DNA from: Methanothrix sp.
Lineage (GTDB): Archaea > Halobacteriota > Methanosarcinia > Methanotrichales > Methanotrichaceae
Direction: 5' to 3'
DNA: 10,322 nt
Assembly: GCA_023229165.1 (NCBI GenBank)
Contig: JALNZQ010000076.1
Span: forward strand, 1 to 10,322
Under the pieces are notes generated by a model that was given only the letters and a program-made list of their open reading frames with translations, ran no database searches and was not told the origin of the DNA. Positions 1 through 5,618 of the stretch are shown here, in pieces. The translations under genes and the position numbers were made by a program. Within the stretch, counting starts at the first letter, position 1; every line of letters begins with the position of its first letter.

Positions 1-32
1 GCTATTTGTGCAGAGAATCAAATAGGATTAAT

Positions 33-43
33 AATTATATACA
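33..43 (+). promoter_or_regulatory. Probable TATA box for the coiled-coil gene
   Basis: The stretch around aattatatac is the best TATA-like element upstream of the coiled-coil gene. Archaeal transcription usually starts about 25 bases downstream, here near 62-67. That would leave a leader of nearly 150 bases before the ATG at 213, which is long for an archaeon and matches the folded elements seen there. No start site is measured, so this is inference from motif and spacing. Confidence 0.4.
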
Positions 44-52
44 AAGATTGAC

Positions 53-65
53 ATCTATCATAGAT
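53..65. promoter_or_regulatory. Perfect 6-1-6 palindrome at the expected start site
   Basis: ATCTAT-c-ATAGAT is a perfect inverted repeat with a one-base centre. It sits just downstream of the TATA box and overlaps the predicted transcription start. That position suits a repressor operator. The repeat is short and the region AT-rich, so chance is a real alternative. Confidence 0.25.
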
Positions 66-125
66 CTGAAAATCGAGCATGCAAAAAAACCCCACCATGT
101 ATAGTGCTAAAAGAGAAGACCTTTG

Positions 126-201
126 CAACCCAGGCGAAGGATTCCCGGGTTTTTTGGTTCCGAAGTGGGACCAAACCCCAGCCGCAGGCTGGAACAGGAG
201 G
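126..201 (+). promoter_or_regulatory. Structured mRNA leader with competing hairpins and Shine-Dalgarno
   Basis: Three hairpins can form before the start codon. The first pairs aaccc (127-131) with gggtt (147-151), extended inward by gg/cc across an A-C mismatch, and ends in a run of six T (150-155). The second pairs tttggttcc (153-161) with gggaccaaa (167-175) around a five-base loop, with one G-U pair. The third pairs ccagcc (178-183) with ggctgg (187-192) around gca. Bases 147-149 (ggg) can pair either with 129-131 or with 176-178, so the first fold competes with an extended second and third fold. The Shine-Dalgarno aggagg lies at 196-201, only three bases after the last stem. This resembles an attenuator or translation-control leader, but I recognise no known riboswitch class. 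Confidence 0.35.
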
Positions 202-212
202 ACAAACGGGGG

Positions 213-1073
213 ATGCTGGCAGAACTGGAAGATAAGAGAGGCAAACTCAGACAGGAGTCCCTTGCCTTCAAGGATCGAAGAAGCCAACTGAATGCTGAAG
301 CGAGCAAATGGGCCGCCAAGCGAAATGAGCTGAACAAAGCCACCAAAGAGCTAATAGACAAGGCCCAGGAGCTTAAGAAGCTGCGGGACGAAAATAACAA
401 GAATGTGGCCGATTCCAAGAAGGAAAGGGATGAGTACAATGAGAAGACCAATCAGCTCTATGCAAGGATAGACGATATCCGCAAGAAGTACAACCTCACC
501 GGCGAGCGTTCCATAAGGGATCTGCGCCGCGAGATCGATCACCTGGAATTCAGGCAGCAGACTGAGGTCTTAAGCCCGGACAAGGAGAAACAACTGGTCG
601 ATAAGATCTCCGCCTTGCATGCAGAATTCAAAGGCCGAAAAGAGCAGCTTGAGAAGAATGAAGAGCTGAGGAAGCTTCTCGACGAAGCGCAAGCCATGAG
701 AGATCAGGCTTCCAACCACCACGATCAGGTTACCAAGTTCGCGGAAATGGCCCAGGAATACCACGATCAGATGATAGGAACCTTTAAAGAAGCCGATCAG
801 ACTCGTGCCGAAGCCGATGCCGCTCACAAGGAATTCGTGAAGGCCCAGGAGGCCGCAGATGAGCAGCACAAAGAGTTCATCCGCACCCAGAGAGAGGTTC
901 GCGACTTCGAAAAGGTCATCGTGGGCTTGAAGAAGAAGAACCGGGACATAAAGGAAGATCGCGCCAAAGAGGTTGCCAAGCGCGAGGCTGAAGATATCCT
1001 TACCCATTTCAGGCAGGGCGAGAAGCTGAACACAGTCGACCTACTAAGGCTGCAACGTGCCGGCCTGGTTTGA
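213..1073 (+). CDS. Archaeal coiled-coil protein, COG1340 type
   Basis: This 286-residue protein is almost entirely charged heptad-rich helix, full of Glu, Lys, Arg, Asp and Gln. It lacks long hydrophobic stretches, a signal peptide or any membrane segment, so it is cytoplasmic. The N-terminal part with NAEASKWAAKRNELN and the conserved C-terminal tail GEKLNTVDLLRLQ are what I associate with the uncharacterised archaeal coiled-coil family COG1340, which is sometimes misannotated as a phosphoserine phosphatase. No catalytic motif is visible and the biochemical role is unknown. The ATG at 213 is chosen because aggagg sits 11 bases upstream and the length fits the family. The frame stays open back to a TTG at 123 and reads LEQEDKRG just before the ATG, so a short coiled-coil extension cannot be excluded. 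A hairpin follows the stop, so the gene is probably transcribed alone. Confidence 0.85.
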   Translation: MLAELEDKRGKLRQESLAFKDRRSQLNAEASKWAAKRNELNKATKELIDKAQELKKLRDENNKNVADSKKERDEYNEKTNQLYARIDDIRKKYNLTGERSIRDLRREIDHLEFRQQTEVLSPDKEKQLVDKISALHAEFKGRKEQLEKNEELRKLLDEAQAMRDQASNHHDQVTKFAEMAQEYHDQMIGTFKEADQTRAEADAAHKEFVKAQEAADEQHKEFIRTQREVRDFEKVIVGLKKKNRDIKEDRAKEVAKREAEDILTHFRQGEKLNTVDLLRLQRAGLV

Positions 1074-1097
1074 TTTGCGCTAAACTTCGTTACTTAT

Positions 1098-1128
1098 GGG
1101 CAGAGAACCTGCCCCCCTTAGATTTTAT
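1098..1128 (+). terminator. Putative terminator after the coiled-coil gene
   Basis: GGGCAG (1098-1103) and CTGCCC (1109-1114) form a perfect 6-bp stem with loop agaac, followed by cccttagatttt. It lies 24 bases after the coiled-coil stop codon. The T tract is short and not immediately adjacent, so this is a moderate candidate. Confidence 0.4.
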
Positions 1129-1180
1129 GCATATTTCTTTAGATGAAGAGATTTTTGTGCTTTAATTTTTTGAATAGTTC

Positions 1181-1190
1181 GATAAAATAG
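1181..1190 (+). promoter_or_regulatory. Possible TATA box for cgi121
   Basis: The sequence gataaaatag is about 26-35 bases before the cgi121 ATG. That distance would give a very short leader or a leaderless message, which would fit the absence of a clear Shine-Dalgarno before 1216. Other A/T-rich stretches at 1160-1176 are alternatives. Confidence 0.3.
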
Positions 1191-1215
1191 CAGATGGTAG
1201 TGGCATGCAAGATCC

Positions 1216-1761
1216 ATGCAAGACCGTAAGCTTTTAAGCTACCTCATCAGATCGGAATTGATGAATGAGATTCGCCTGCTCTTCGGAAAGCCGGTTATCA
1301 GGGAAAAAGGGCTGCTCATATCAGCGATTAAAGATCTGCAATCCCGCCATGGCTGCATAGTGCAGGCACTCGATGCAGATAATATCGCAGGTGAGAGACA
1401 CATCCGCTTTGCCGCCGAGAAGGCGCTGGCAGCTTTTTCCGAGCAGAGAAACATCGCTAAAGATGCAGGAATGGAAATCATGCGTTACGCCTCCGGAGAG
1501 AGGCAGATTGAAAGAGCCCTTTTCATGAGAGTATCGGATCGAACAGAGAGAATAGCACTTGTCCTCGCGGGCTGCGGCAGCTGGCCGGACGCCTCGGAGC
1601 TATCCCAGATCATAGAGCAGGACGAACAGAGCTGTTCGTTTTGTGCAAAGGCCGTAAAAGAGGCTTTTAATATCTCTTCCGAGGAGCTAAGAGCCGTGGG
1701 CGAGGAAAGGATAGAAGATCTGGTCATCGAAAGAGTGGCCCTGGTGGATACATACCGGTAA
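1216..1761 (+). CDS. cgi121: KEOPS complex subunit Cgi121
   Basis: This 181-residue protein resembles Cgi121. In archaea and eukaryotes Cgi121 binds the Bud32 kinase of the KEOPS complex and helps present tRNA for the universal t6A37 modification. The conserved core is visible: HIRFAAEKAL (62-71), then RNIAKDAGMEIMRYASGERQ (78-97), matching the family pattern of a 'N..k..e.ll..sG.RQI..Al' block. The acidic middle (120-170) and the C-terminal helix ending IERVALVDTYR also fit. Family members are usually 140-190 residues long. The first ATG is used. An internal ATG at 1261 would shorten the N-terminus by 15 residues, and no strong Shine-Dalgarno decides between them. A DUF2150 gene follows 27 bases later on the same strand, so the two are probably co-transcribed. 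Other KEOPS genes (kae1-bud32, pcc1) are not in the window. Confidence 0.85.
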   Translation: MQDRKLLSYLIRSELMNEIRLLFGKPVIREKGLLISAIKDLQSRHGCIVQALDADNIAGERHIRFAAEKALAAFSEQRNIAKDAGMEIMRYASGERQIERALFMRVSDRTERIALVLAGCGSWPDASELSQIIEQDEQSCSFCAKAVKEAFNISSEELRAVGEERIEDLVIERVALVDTYR

Positions 1762-1788
1762 ACAGCAAAAATAAGGATGAGTTGCAAA

Positions 1789-2388
1789 ATGAAAGAAGAA
1801 TTCTACACCGAGAAGCGATGGCTCAACTGGATGAATAAGGTCAAGGACAGCAACTTCAAGCTTACCGAAGATGATGAGAAGAACTCGGGTGCCGTCTTCA
1901 TCTACATCATGGATGATGTGGTGCTGGCCTGTCTCAAGGTAATAGCCCGATGCGAGCACACGGTTATAACTCCCGAAGAGGCCCTGGCCGAGATCACAGC
2001 CATCAGATCGATTGTCTTTGCCGAGAACGAATCCATGGGAGAAGATGCAGATTTGATGCTCGAATCCCTCAAGACCTCTCTTGCCGCAGTATTCGTCTCG
2101 AGCCAGCGCTATATCATAGGAATATTTGATCGCGAGAGCCCCCTGGAAGAGATGGTTGCAAAGGCGGTTGCTGCCGAGCAAGAGGAGAACCTGGACGGCG
2201 CATTCGATCTGCTCAGCCAGGTAGGGGCCAGAGTGATAGGCGGAGAGAACCTTCCTGAGATTGGCGACATACCTTACTGCATGACGGCAGAGCTTATGGA
2301 CGGAATTGATGCCATATCGGCAGCCATGCTTGGCGATGATAGCTACAAAGATGACGATGGGTCAGAAGATACAGGCGGAGCCGACTAG
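1789..2388 (+). CDS. DUF2150 family protein
   Basis: This is a 199-residue acidic protein with no signal peptide or membrane helix. The opening EEFYTEKRWLNWMNKVK and the segment MDDVVLACLKVI agree with DUF2150, a family of unknown function confined to Euryarchaeota as far as I know. The body is predicted alpha-helical (many Ala, Glu and Leu), with a strongly acidic disordered tail rich in Asp, Gly and Ser. The ATG at 1789 is preferred over the in-frame ATG at 1777: the motif aaggatgag (1774-1781) sits at a normal Shine-Dalgarno distance before 1789 and overlaps the 1777 codon. The gene follows cgi121 by a short gap and is probably its operon partner. Its stop codon overlaps the stop of the convergent methionine aminopeptidase gene. 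Confidence 0.8.
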   Translation: MKEEFYTEKRWLNWMNKVKDSNFKLTEDDEKNSGAVFIYIMDDVVLACLKVIARCEHTVITPEEALAEITAIRSIVFAENESMGEDADLMLESLKTSLAAVFVSSQRYIIGIFDRESPLEEMVAKAVAAEQEENLDGAFDLLSQVGARVIGGENLPEIGDIPYCMTAELMDGIDAISAAMLGDDSYKDDDGSEDTGGAD

Positions 2389-3266
2389 ATCGATCTGGTT
2401 ATTACCTCGCATCCCTTATCAAGAACCACAACTGTGTGCTCGGCCTGAGAGACCAGGGCCCCTTCTACCTCCCAGAGTACCGGATATCTGTGCACGGCTC
2501 CACTGCGTAGGAGCTGCATGAGCGCATATTCCGCCCTTTTGCCTTTGAGCCAGCGCCGAGCAAAGGGAAGCGTTTTGTAGCTTTCTGAGATATCTTTTAA
2601 GAGCGCTCGAGCCGCTGGAAGCCGCACCGGCCGAGAGGAGGAAAAGCCGTAGATCTCGTTGATAAGAGCCTCACTGATCCTGCCAGAGCCGTTGGTGGCA
2701 AAGGGCTCAATGGCGATAACATCTCCACTCTTCAAGACGGTGCCCTTCTCCATAGCCCTATTGGGCACAGCGGGCTCGTCATGGGCCAGATATCTGGACA
2801 GACCGTGGCCTGTCAAATTATATACCGGCTTGTAGCCGTAGCCGGTTATGACCTCTTCTATGACCTTGCCGATCTGGGCCGTGTCGGTGCCCGGCCTGAT
2901 TATCTCTAAAGCCGCCTCTAGAGCAGCATGAGAGGCCTCGACCAGCTTATCATGGCCGCTCAGGTCGATTGTGATGGCGGCATCGGCAATATAGCCGTCC
3001 ACATGCACACCTACATCCAGCTTGACCATGTTCTCGCCAAAAATGGCGGTGTCACCGGGAGAAGGCGTATAATGAGCCGCATTCCTATCCAGAGATATAT
3101 TGCAGGGAAAGGCGGGCTTTGCGCCCCTTGATCTGATCGCATCCTCCACGAAATTAGCCACATCCAGCAGTGACGCGCCCACAACAACCCGCGGACATGC
3201 CTCGGCCTGCACCTCGGCCAGGATTTGCCCGGCCCGCCTGTACTTCCCTAGAATTTCTGCGTCCAT
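2385..3266 (-). CDS. map: Methionine aminopeptidase, type II
   Basis: This 293-residue cytoplasmic metalloenzyme removes the initiator methionine from new proteins. The five M24 metal ligands are all present: Asp84 (KLDVGVHVDG), Asp95 (YIADAA), His154 (TGHGL), Glu187 (AIEPFA) and Glu276 (QAEHTV). The active-site His65 lies in NAAHYTP. A type II insertion of about 60 residues sits between the last two Glu ligands (about 205-265). The length and ligand spacing match archaeal MetAP2. The ATG at 3266 is preferred because GGTG lies six bases before it; a GTG at 3275 is in frame but has no ribosome binding site. The gene follows the M24 peptidase gene by nine bases, and the upstream stop TAG touches the GGTG, which suggests translational coupling. 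Its own TAG overlaps the stop of the convergent DUF2150 gene. Confidence 0.95.
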   Translation of the reverse strand: MDAEILGKYRRAGQILAEVQAEACPRVVVGASLLDVANFVEDAIRSRGAKPAFPCNISLDRNAAHYTPSPGDTAIFGENMVKLDVGVHVDGYIADAAITIDLSGHDKLVEASHAALEAALEIIRPGTDTAQIGKVIEEVITGYGYKPVYNLTGHGLSRYLAHDEPAVPNRAMEKGTVLKSGDVIAIEPFATNGSGRISEALINEIYGFSSSRPVRLPAARALLKDISESYKTLPFARRWLKGKRAEYALMQLLRSGAVHRYPVLWEVEGALVSQAEHTVVVLDKGCEVITRSI

Positions 3267-3275
3267 TGATAACAC

Positions 3276-4421
3276 CTAAAGCACGAGCTTCCTCTCGAAA
3301 TGAGTGAGGTTCTCAGAGCCGTTTTCTTTTACCACTACCAGGTCCTCCAGACGCACCCCTCCGATCTTTGGATAGTACAGCCCCGGCTCCACAGTTACCA
3401 CGTGATTGACCTCTAAAGCCCCACCAACCTCGCCAATCGAAGGTTTTTCATGCACATCCAGGCCCACGCCGTGCCCGGTAGAATGGGTAAAACCGCAACC
3501 TTCCCTATCCGGATATCCCTGATCCAGGAAGACCTGAGATACACGAGAATGGACCTCCTTGCCGAAAACGCCCGCCCGGATGGCCTCAAGGCCCTCGGAC
3601 TGCGCCAGAGCCACCGCCTCGTAAATCTCTTTTACCTCGGGCGCGGCTTCGCCCTTGAGAACTGTGCGCGTCATATCGGCAAAGTAACGACTGCTCTTGC
3701 TACGCGGGAAGATATCTATGACAATGGGAGAATTGGCAGCTAACGGCCCCGTCCCTCGCGCATGAGGGTCTGCCCCCGCGAGGCCGCCGGCAACGATGGT
3801 ATCCATTGCCTCGCAGCCGTCCTCCAGCAAAGATACATCAATAGCACCGCGCACATTTTCAGAGGTAAGAGGCTGCCCCTCGCGATAGAGCATCTCCCCG
3901 CGCGGCTCACTGTGGCCGATCAGAAGTACCGCCTGGCGCATAGCCCTCTCGCAGGACCTCTGCGTGCAAACGATGGCGTCCAGTTCCTCTTGCCTCTTTA
4001 TTTCTCTGCAGCGCGAGGCGGGACTCTCCAGGATCTTGACATCAAAATCCGAGGTTAGGTACTGGTAAAAACCGGCAGGAAAGCGAAAAGGCACGCCCAG
4101 ACGCCTTATGCCGTGACTCTGCAAAAACTCCGCCAGTACCTGAAAATAGGCCTCTTCCGGCGTTTCGCTTCTCTTCATCTTATCCATGATCCGGTATTGA
4201 GAGGTGCTCACACACTCATCCGCAATTGATTCCTTCCGGGCCCGGCCCGTCTCCATGGAAGAGACAAGCAGTGTGGTTTTCTCCTGGGCAAGAAGGGCAA
4301 ATCGGTCGCCAGCTAAGAAATGAGTGAGATAATACATATCGGCATCACAGATGCTGTCGCCGACAAAGAGAAAACCGTCCAGATTATGCCGATCCAAAAA
4401 GATCTGCATTGGAGATGCCAC
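3276..4421 (-). CDS. M24 peptidase, Xaa-Pro dipeptidase/aminopeptidase-like
   Basis: This 381-residue protein has two domains. Residues 1-135 resemble the creatinase/prolidase N-terminal domain, with MYYLTHFLAGDRFALL near the start. Residues 145-375 form a pita-bread M24 metallopeptidase domain. The five metal ligands are visible: Asp236 (VIDIFP), Asp249 (YFADMTRT), His317 (HSTGHGVGL), Glu345 (TVEPGLYY) and Glu359 (VRLEDLV). The expected role is cleavage of Xaa-Pro bonds in cytoplasmic peptides; exact specificity cannot be read from sequence. The start is a GTG with an AGGT Shine-Dalgarno overlapping the end of the GGGPS gene six bases upstream. The ATG at 4409 is a possible alternative that would drop four residues. 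It lies directly before methionine aminopeptidase, a paralogous fold, so the operon carries two peptide-trimming enzymes in tandem. Confidence 0.9.
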   Translation of the reverse strand: MASPMQIFLDRHNLDGFLFVGDSICDADMYYLTHFLAGDRFALLAQEKTTLLVSSMETGRARKESIADECVSTSQYRIMDKMKRSETPEEAYFQVLAEFLQSHGIRRLGVPFRFPAGFYQYLTSDFDVKILESPASRCREIKRQEELDAIVCTQRSCERAMRQAVLLIGHSEPRGEMLYREGQPLTSENVRGAIDVSLLEDGCEAMDTIVAGGLAGADPHARGTGPLAANSPIVIDIFPRSKSSRYFADMTRTVLKGEAAPEVKEIYEAVALAQSEGLEAIRAGVFGKEVHSRVSQVFLDQGYPDREGCGFTHSTGHGVGLDVHEKPSIGEVGGALEVNHVVTVEPGLYYPKIGGVRLEDLVVVKENGSENLTHFERKLVL

Positions 4422-4427
4422 GAATAA

Positions 4428-5186
4428 CTACCTGCGAATGGATTTTGTCAGCTCAGTGACAAAAGAGGTGACGTCTTGGCTCTTCTCCACGCCCGTTCCT
4501 GTGACAATCAGGTCTGCTCCGGCGGCTACGAGCTCAGCCGCTGCGCAGCCGCTGCGAATCCCGCCGCCTACTATGAGCAGGACGTCGCCCAGAAGCTTCT
4601 TGACCAGGGCCACCATGCCTGCAGGCACTGGTGAGTCTGCGCCCGACCCCGCCTCGAGATACACCATCCTCATGCCCATGAATTTGGCAGACAGGGCATA
4701 GGCCGCCGCAAGTTCCGGCTTTCTTCGCGGTATGAGGCGAGCATCGCCCACAAAGCCCACTGTGCCGCCCGGCTCGATGATGATATAAGCCATGGGTAGG
4801 GGCTCCAGACCGTAGCGCAGGATCAACGGAGCACCAAGCGCCTGGTTTTCCACGATATAAGCTGGGGAGCGAGAGTTTAACAGGCTCATAAAAAAGACCG
4901 CATCGGCATTTTCACATAGGCCTGCCACGCTGCTGGGAAAGAGGATTACCGGCAGATCTGTCTTCTCCTTGATGGCTCGCACCGTCTCATGAAGAAGAAT
5001 TCCTGCCGCACCTACCGAGCCGCCTACCATGATGGCATCCGTGCCGCCCTGCTCCGCAGCCCGGGCCATGGCTGCAGCCTGCACCGGGCTCTGGGAATCC
5101 GGATCGATTAAAGTGAGATGTCCGGCGCCGCGTTCGGCTACTGCATTGGCCAGCAGCAACTCGACTCTGCCCCTCTCAAACATCAT
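4428..5186 (-). CDS. Geranylgeranylglyceryl phosphate synthase
   Basis: This 252-residue TIM-barrel enzyme joins geranylgeranyl diphosphate to sn-glycerol-1-phosphate. It forms the first ether bond of archaeal membrane lipids, at the inner face of the membrane. Family motifs run in order: LIDPD (26-30), VGGS (54-57), FPSS (83-86), NADAVFFMSLLNS (93-105), the IIEPGGTVGFVGDA block (136-149), YLEAGSGA (176-183), VGGGIRS (206-212) and GADLIVTGTG (223-232). The pattern matches the larger methanogen type of GGGPS. The start codon directly abuts the L40e stop (TAGATGATG). The second ATG is equally possible and would shorten the protein by one residue. No strong Shine-Dalgarno precedes it, so translation is probably coupled to L40e. 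The M24 peptidase gene follows six bases later. Confidence 0.95.
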   Translation of the reverse strand: MMFERGRVELLLANAVAERGAGHLTLIDPDSQSPVQAAAMARAAEQGGTDAIMVGGSVGAAGILLHETVRAIKEKTDLPVILFPSSVAGLCENADAVFFMSLLNSRSPAYIVENQALGAPLILRYGLEPLPMAYIIIEPGGTVGFVGDARLIPRRKPELAAAYALSAKFMGMRMVYLEAGSGADSPVPAGMVALVKKLLGDVLLIVGGGIRSGCAAAELVAAGADLIVTGTGVEKSQDVTSFVTELTKSIRR

Positions 5187-5336
5187 CTAAGCGGTCTTGT
5201 TTTCCTTGGACTTCATCCTCAGTCCCTTATAACCGCACTTGCGGCAGCGAGTCGCTCTTACAGGATTTCGTGCGTTGCAGCTCATGCATATCTTGAGATT
5301 CAAGATTCTCTTTTCTGCTTCTGGAAATCTAGCCAT
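5187..5336 (-). CDS. rpl40e: 50S ribosomal protein L40e
   Basis: This is a very small basic ribosomal protein of 49 residues, starting MARFPEAEKRILNLK. It carries one zinc ribbon: Cys17 and Cys20 (CMSC), then Cys31 and Cys34 (CRKC), followed by GYKGLRMKSK. Length, start and cysteine spacing fit archaeal L40e well. The Shine-Dalgarno AAGGCGAT lies six bases before the ATG (5343-5350 on this strand). A TATA-like element about 40 bases upstream, just after the tRNA 3' end, can give a short leader. The stop codon is immediately followed by the GGGPS start, so L40e heads the lipid/peptidase operon unless transcription reads through from the tRNA. Confidence 0.95.
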   Translation of the reverse strand: MARFPEAEKRILNLKICMSCNARNPVRATRCRKCGYKGLRMKSKENKTA

Positions 5337-5372
5337 AACCTTATCGCCTTTTTCTACTCGGATATGAAACTT

Positions 5373-5383
5373 TCTATAATTGA
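5373..5383 (-). promoter_or_regulatory. Probable promoter of the L40e-GGGPS-peptidase operon
   Basis: Read on the minus strand, tcaattataga is TATA-like and begins only five bases after the tRNA-Ser 3' end. Initiation about 25 bases downstream would fall near 5353, with the Shine-Dalgarno at 5350-5343 following at once. The operon may therefore have its own promoter as well as any read-through from the tRNA. Confidence 0.45.
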
Positions 5384-5401
5384 ATAGCGCCGGGGTTGGG
5401 A

Positions 5402-5433
5402 TTTTCCTGAGAAGGCTGTCGCGCCCCCGTCAT
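5402..5433 (-). other. Intron 2 of tRNA-Ser, in the T-loop (32 nt)
   Basis: The T-stem TTGGG/CCCAA acts as the outer exon helix. Exon TTCA faces intron GGAA (three pairs plus an A-G mismatch) as the central helix. Three-base bulges AAA and AAT lie on either side. The intronic stem TGA-c-GGGGGC/GCCTTC-TCA with loop gcgaca closes the motif. Cutting each bulge after its second base leaves TTCAAA and TCCC, which join to the normal T-loop TTCAAAT. The insertion is between positions 59 and 60. Confidence 0.75.
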
Positions 5434-5484
5434 TTTGAACCCAAGCGTCCCAGGAAGGGACAACAGGTCTCGAGCCTGCCGCGT

Positions 5485-5515
5485 ATGAACTCCCGCTGCC
5501 CAAAAGCAGCAGAAA
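5485..5515 (-). other. Intron 1 of tRNA-Ser, in the D-arm (31 nt)
   Basis: A bulge-helix-bulge reading fits. Exon GGAC pairs with intron GTTC (four pairs, one G-U). The three-base bulges AAT and ATA flank this helix. An intronic stem TTCTGCTGC/GCAGCGGGA of nine pairs (two G-U) encloses the loop ttttgg. Cuts after the second base of each bulge give exons ending GGACAA and starting ACGCGG, an insertion near position 21/22. The outer exon helix is weak, so this would be a relaxed motif. The tRNA fold would prefer GGACAAT joined to GCGG, so the exact ends may be off by one or two bases. Confidence 0.65.
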
Positions 5516-5562
5516 TTGTCCGCTCTGCCACCCCGGCTCTGCTAATTCTCCGTCTGACCCAT

Positions 5563-5572
5563 GCTTTATATC
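5563..5572. promoter_or_regulatory. Shared TATA region for tRNA-Ser (minus) and malic enzyme (plus)
   Basis: On the minus strand this reads gatataaagc, centred about 31 bases before the tRNA 5' end, which suits a start a few bases upstream of the mature end. On the plus strand it reads gctttatatc. A start about 26 bases on would fall near 5594, some 15 bases before the malic enzyme Shine-Dalgarno. The 81-bp gap holds no other equally good TATA element, so one box may serve both directions. Confidence 0.5.
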
Positions 5573-5618
5573 TGTTGCTCCTCCTTGTTGCCGCAGGATC
5601 CTAAAAACAGGAGTTGTT

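Larger units (their letters stand above)
5388..5537 (-). tRNA. tRNA-Ser(CGA) with two non-canonical introns
   Basis: The 150-base gene folds into an 87-nt type II tRNA after removal of 5485-5515 and 5402-5433. Acceptor stem: GCCGGGG/CCCCGGC, seven perfect pairs, with discriminator G (5388) as expected for serine. T8 and G9 are followed by the D-arm, which contains GG at 18-19. Anticodon arm: GCAGG/CCTGT around CTCGAGA, anticodon CGA, with one G-U pair. Variable arm: GTCCC/GGGAC around TTCCT, the long arm typical of tRNA-Ser. T-arm: TTGGG/CCCAA around TTCAAAT. It decodes UCG. CCA is not encoded. There is no intron at the usual 37/38 site. The one weak spot is the D-stem, where the predicted splice leaves an A12-C23 mismatch; cutting one to two bases later would restore A-U. 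A TATA box lies about 30 bases upstream, and the L40e gene follows on the same strand. Confidence 0.85.

Noticed and set aside
123..212. Upstream in-frame extension of the coiled-coil gene from TTG
   Set aside because: It runs through the folded leader, has no Shine-Dalgarno, and its first residues (QPRRRIPGFFG) are not coiled-coil-like. The ATG at 213 has aggagg before it.
79..291. 70-codon plus-strand frame at the left end
   Set aside because: It overlaps the leader and start of the coiled-coil gene in another phase, with no Shine-Dalgarno or family likeness.
1687..2181. Long minus-strand frame opposite cgi121 and DUF2150
   Set aside because: It is antisense to two recognisable proteins and has no family features or ribosome binding site.
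5493..5512. A tRNA-Pro-like anticodon loop (TTTTGGG) in the tRNA region
   Set aside because: It lies inside intron 1. The full fold with CTCGAGA, a long variable arm and discriminator G is serine.
5485..5537. Reading the D-arm as GCAG/CTGC with a 12-base loop and an intron after it
   Set aside because: No bulge-helix-bulge fits those boundaries, and the D-loop would be unusually long. The alternative boundaries have a clean motif.
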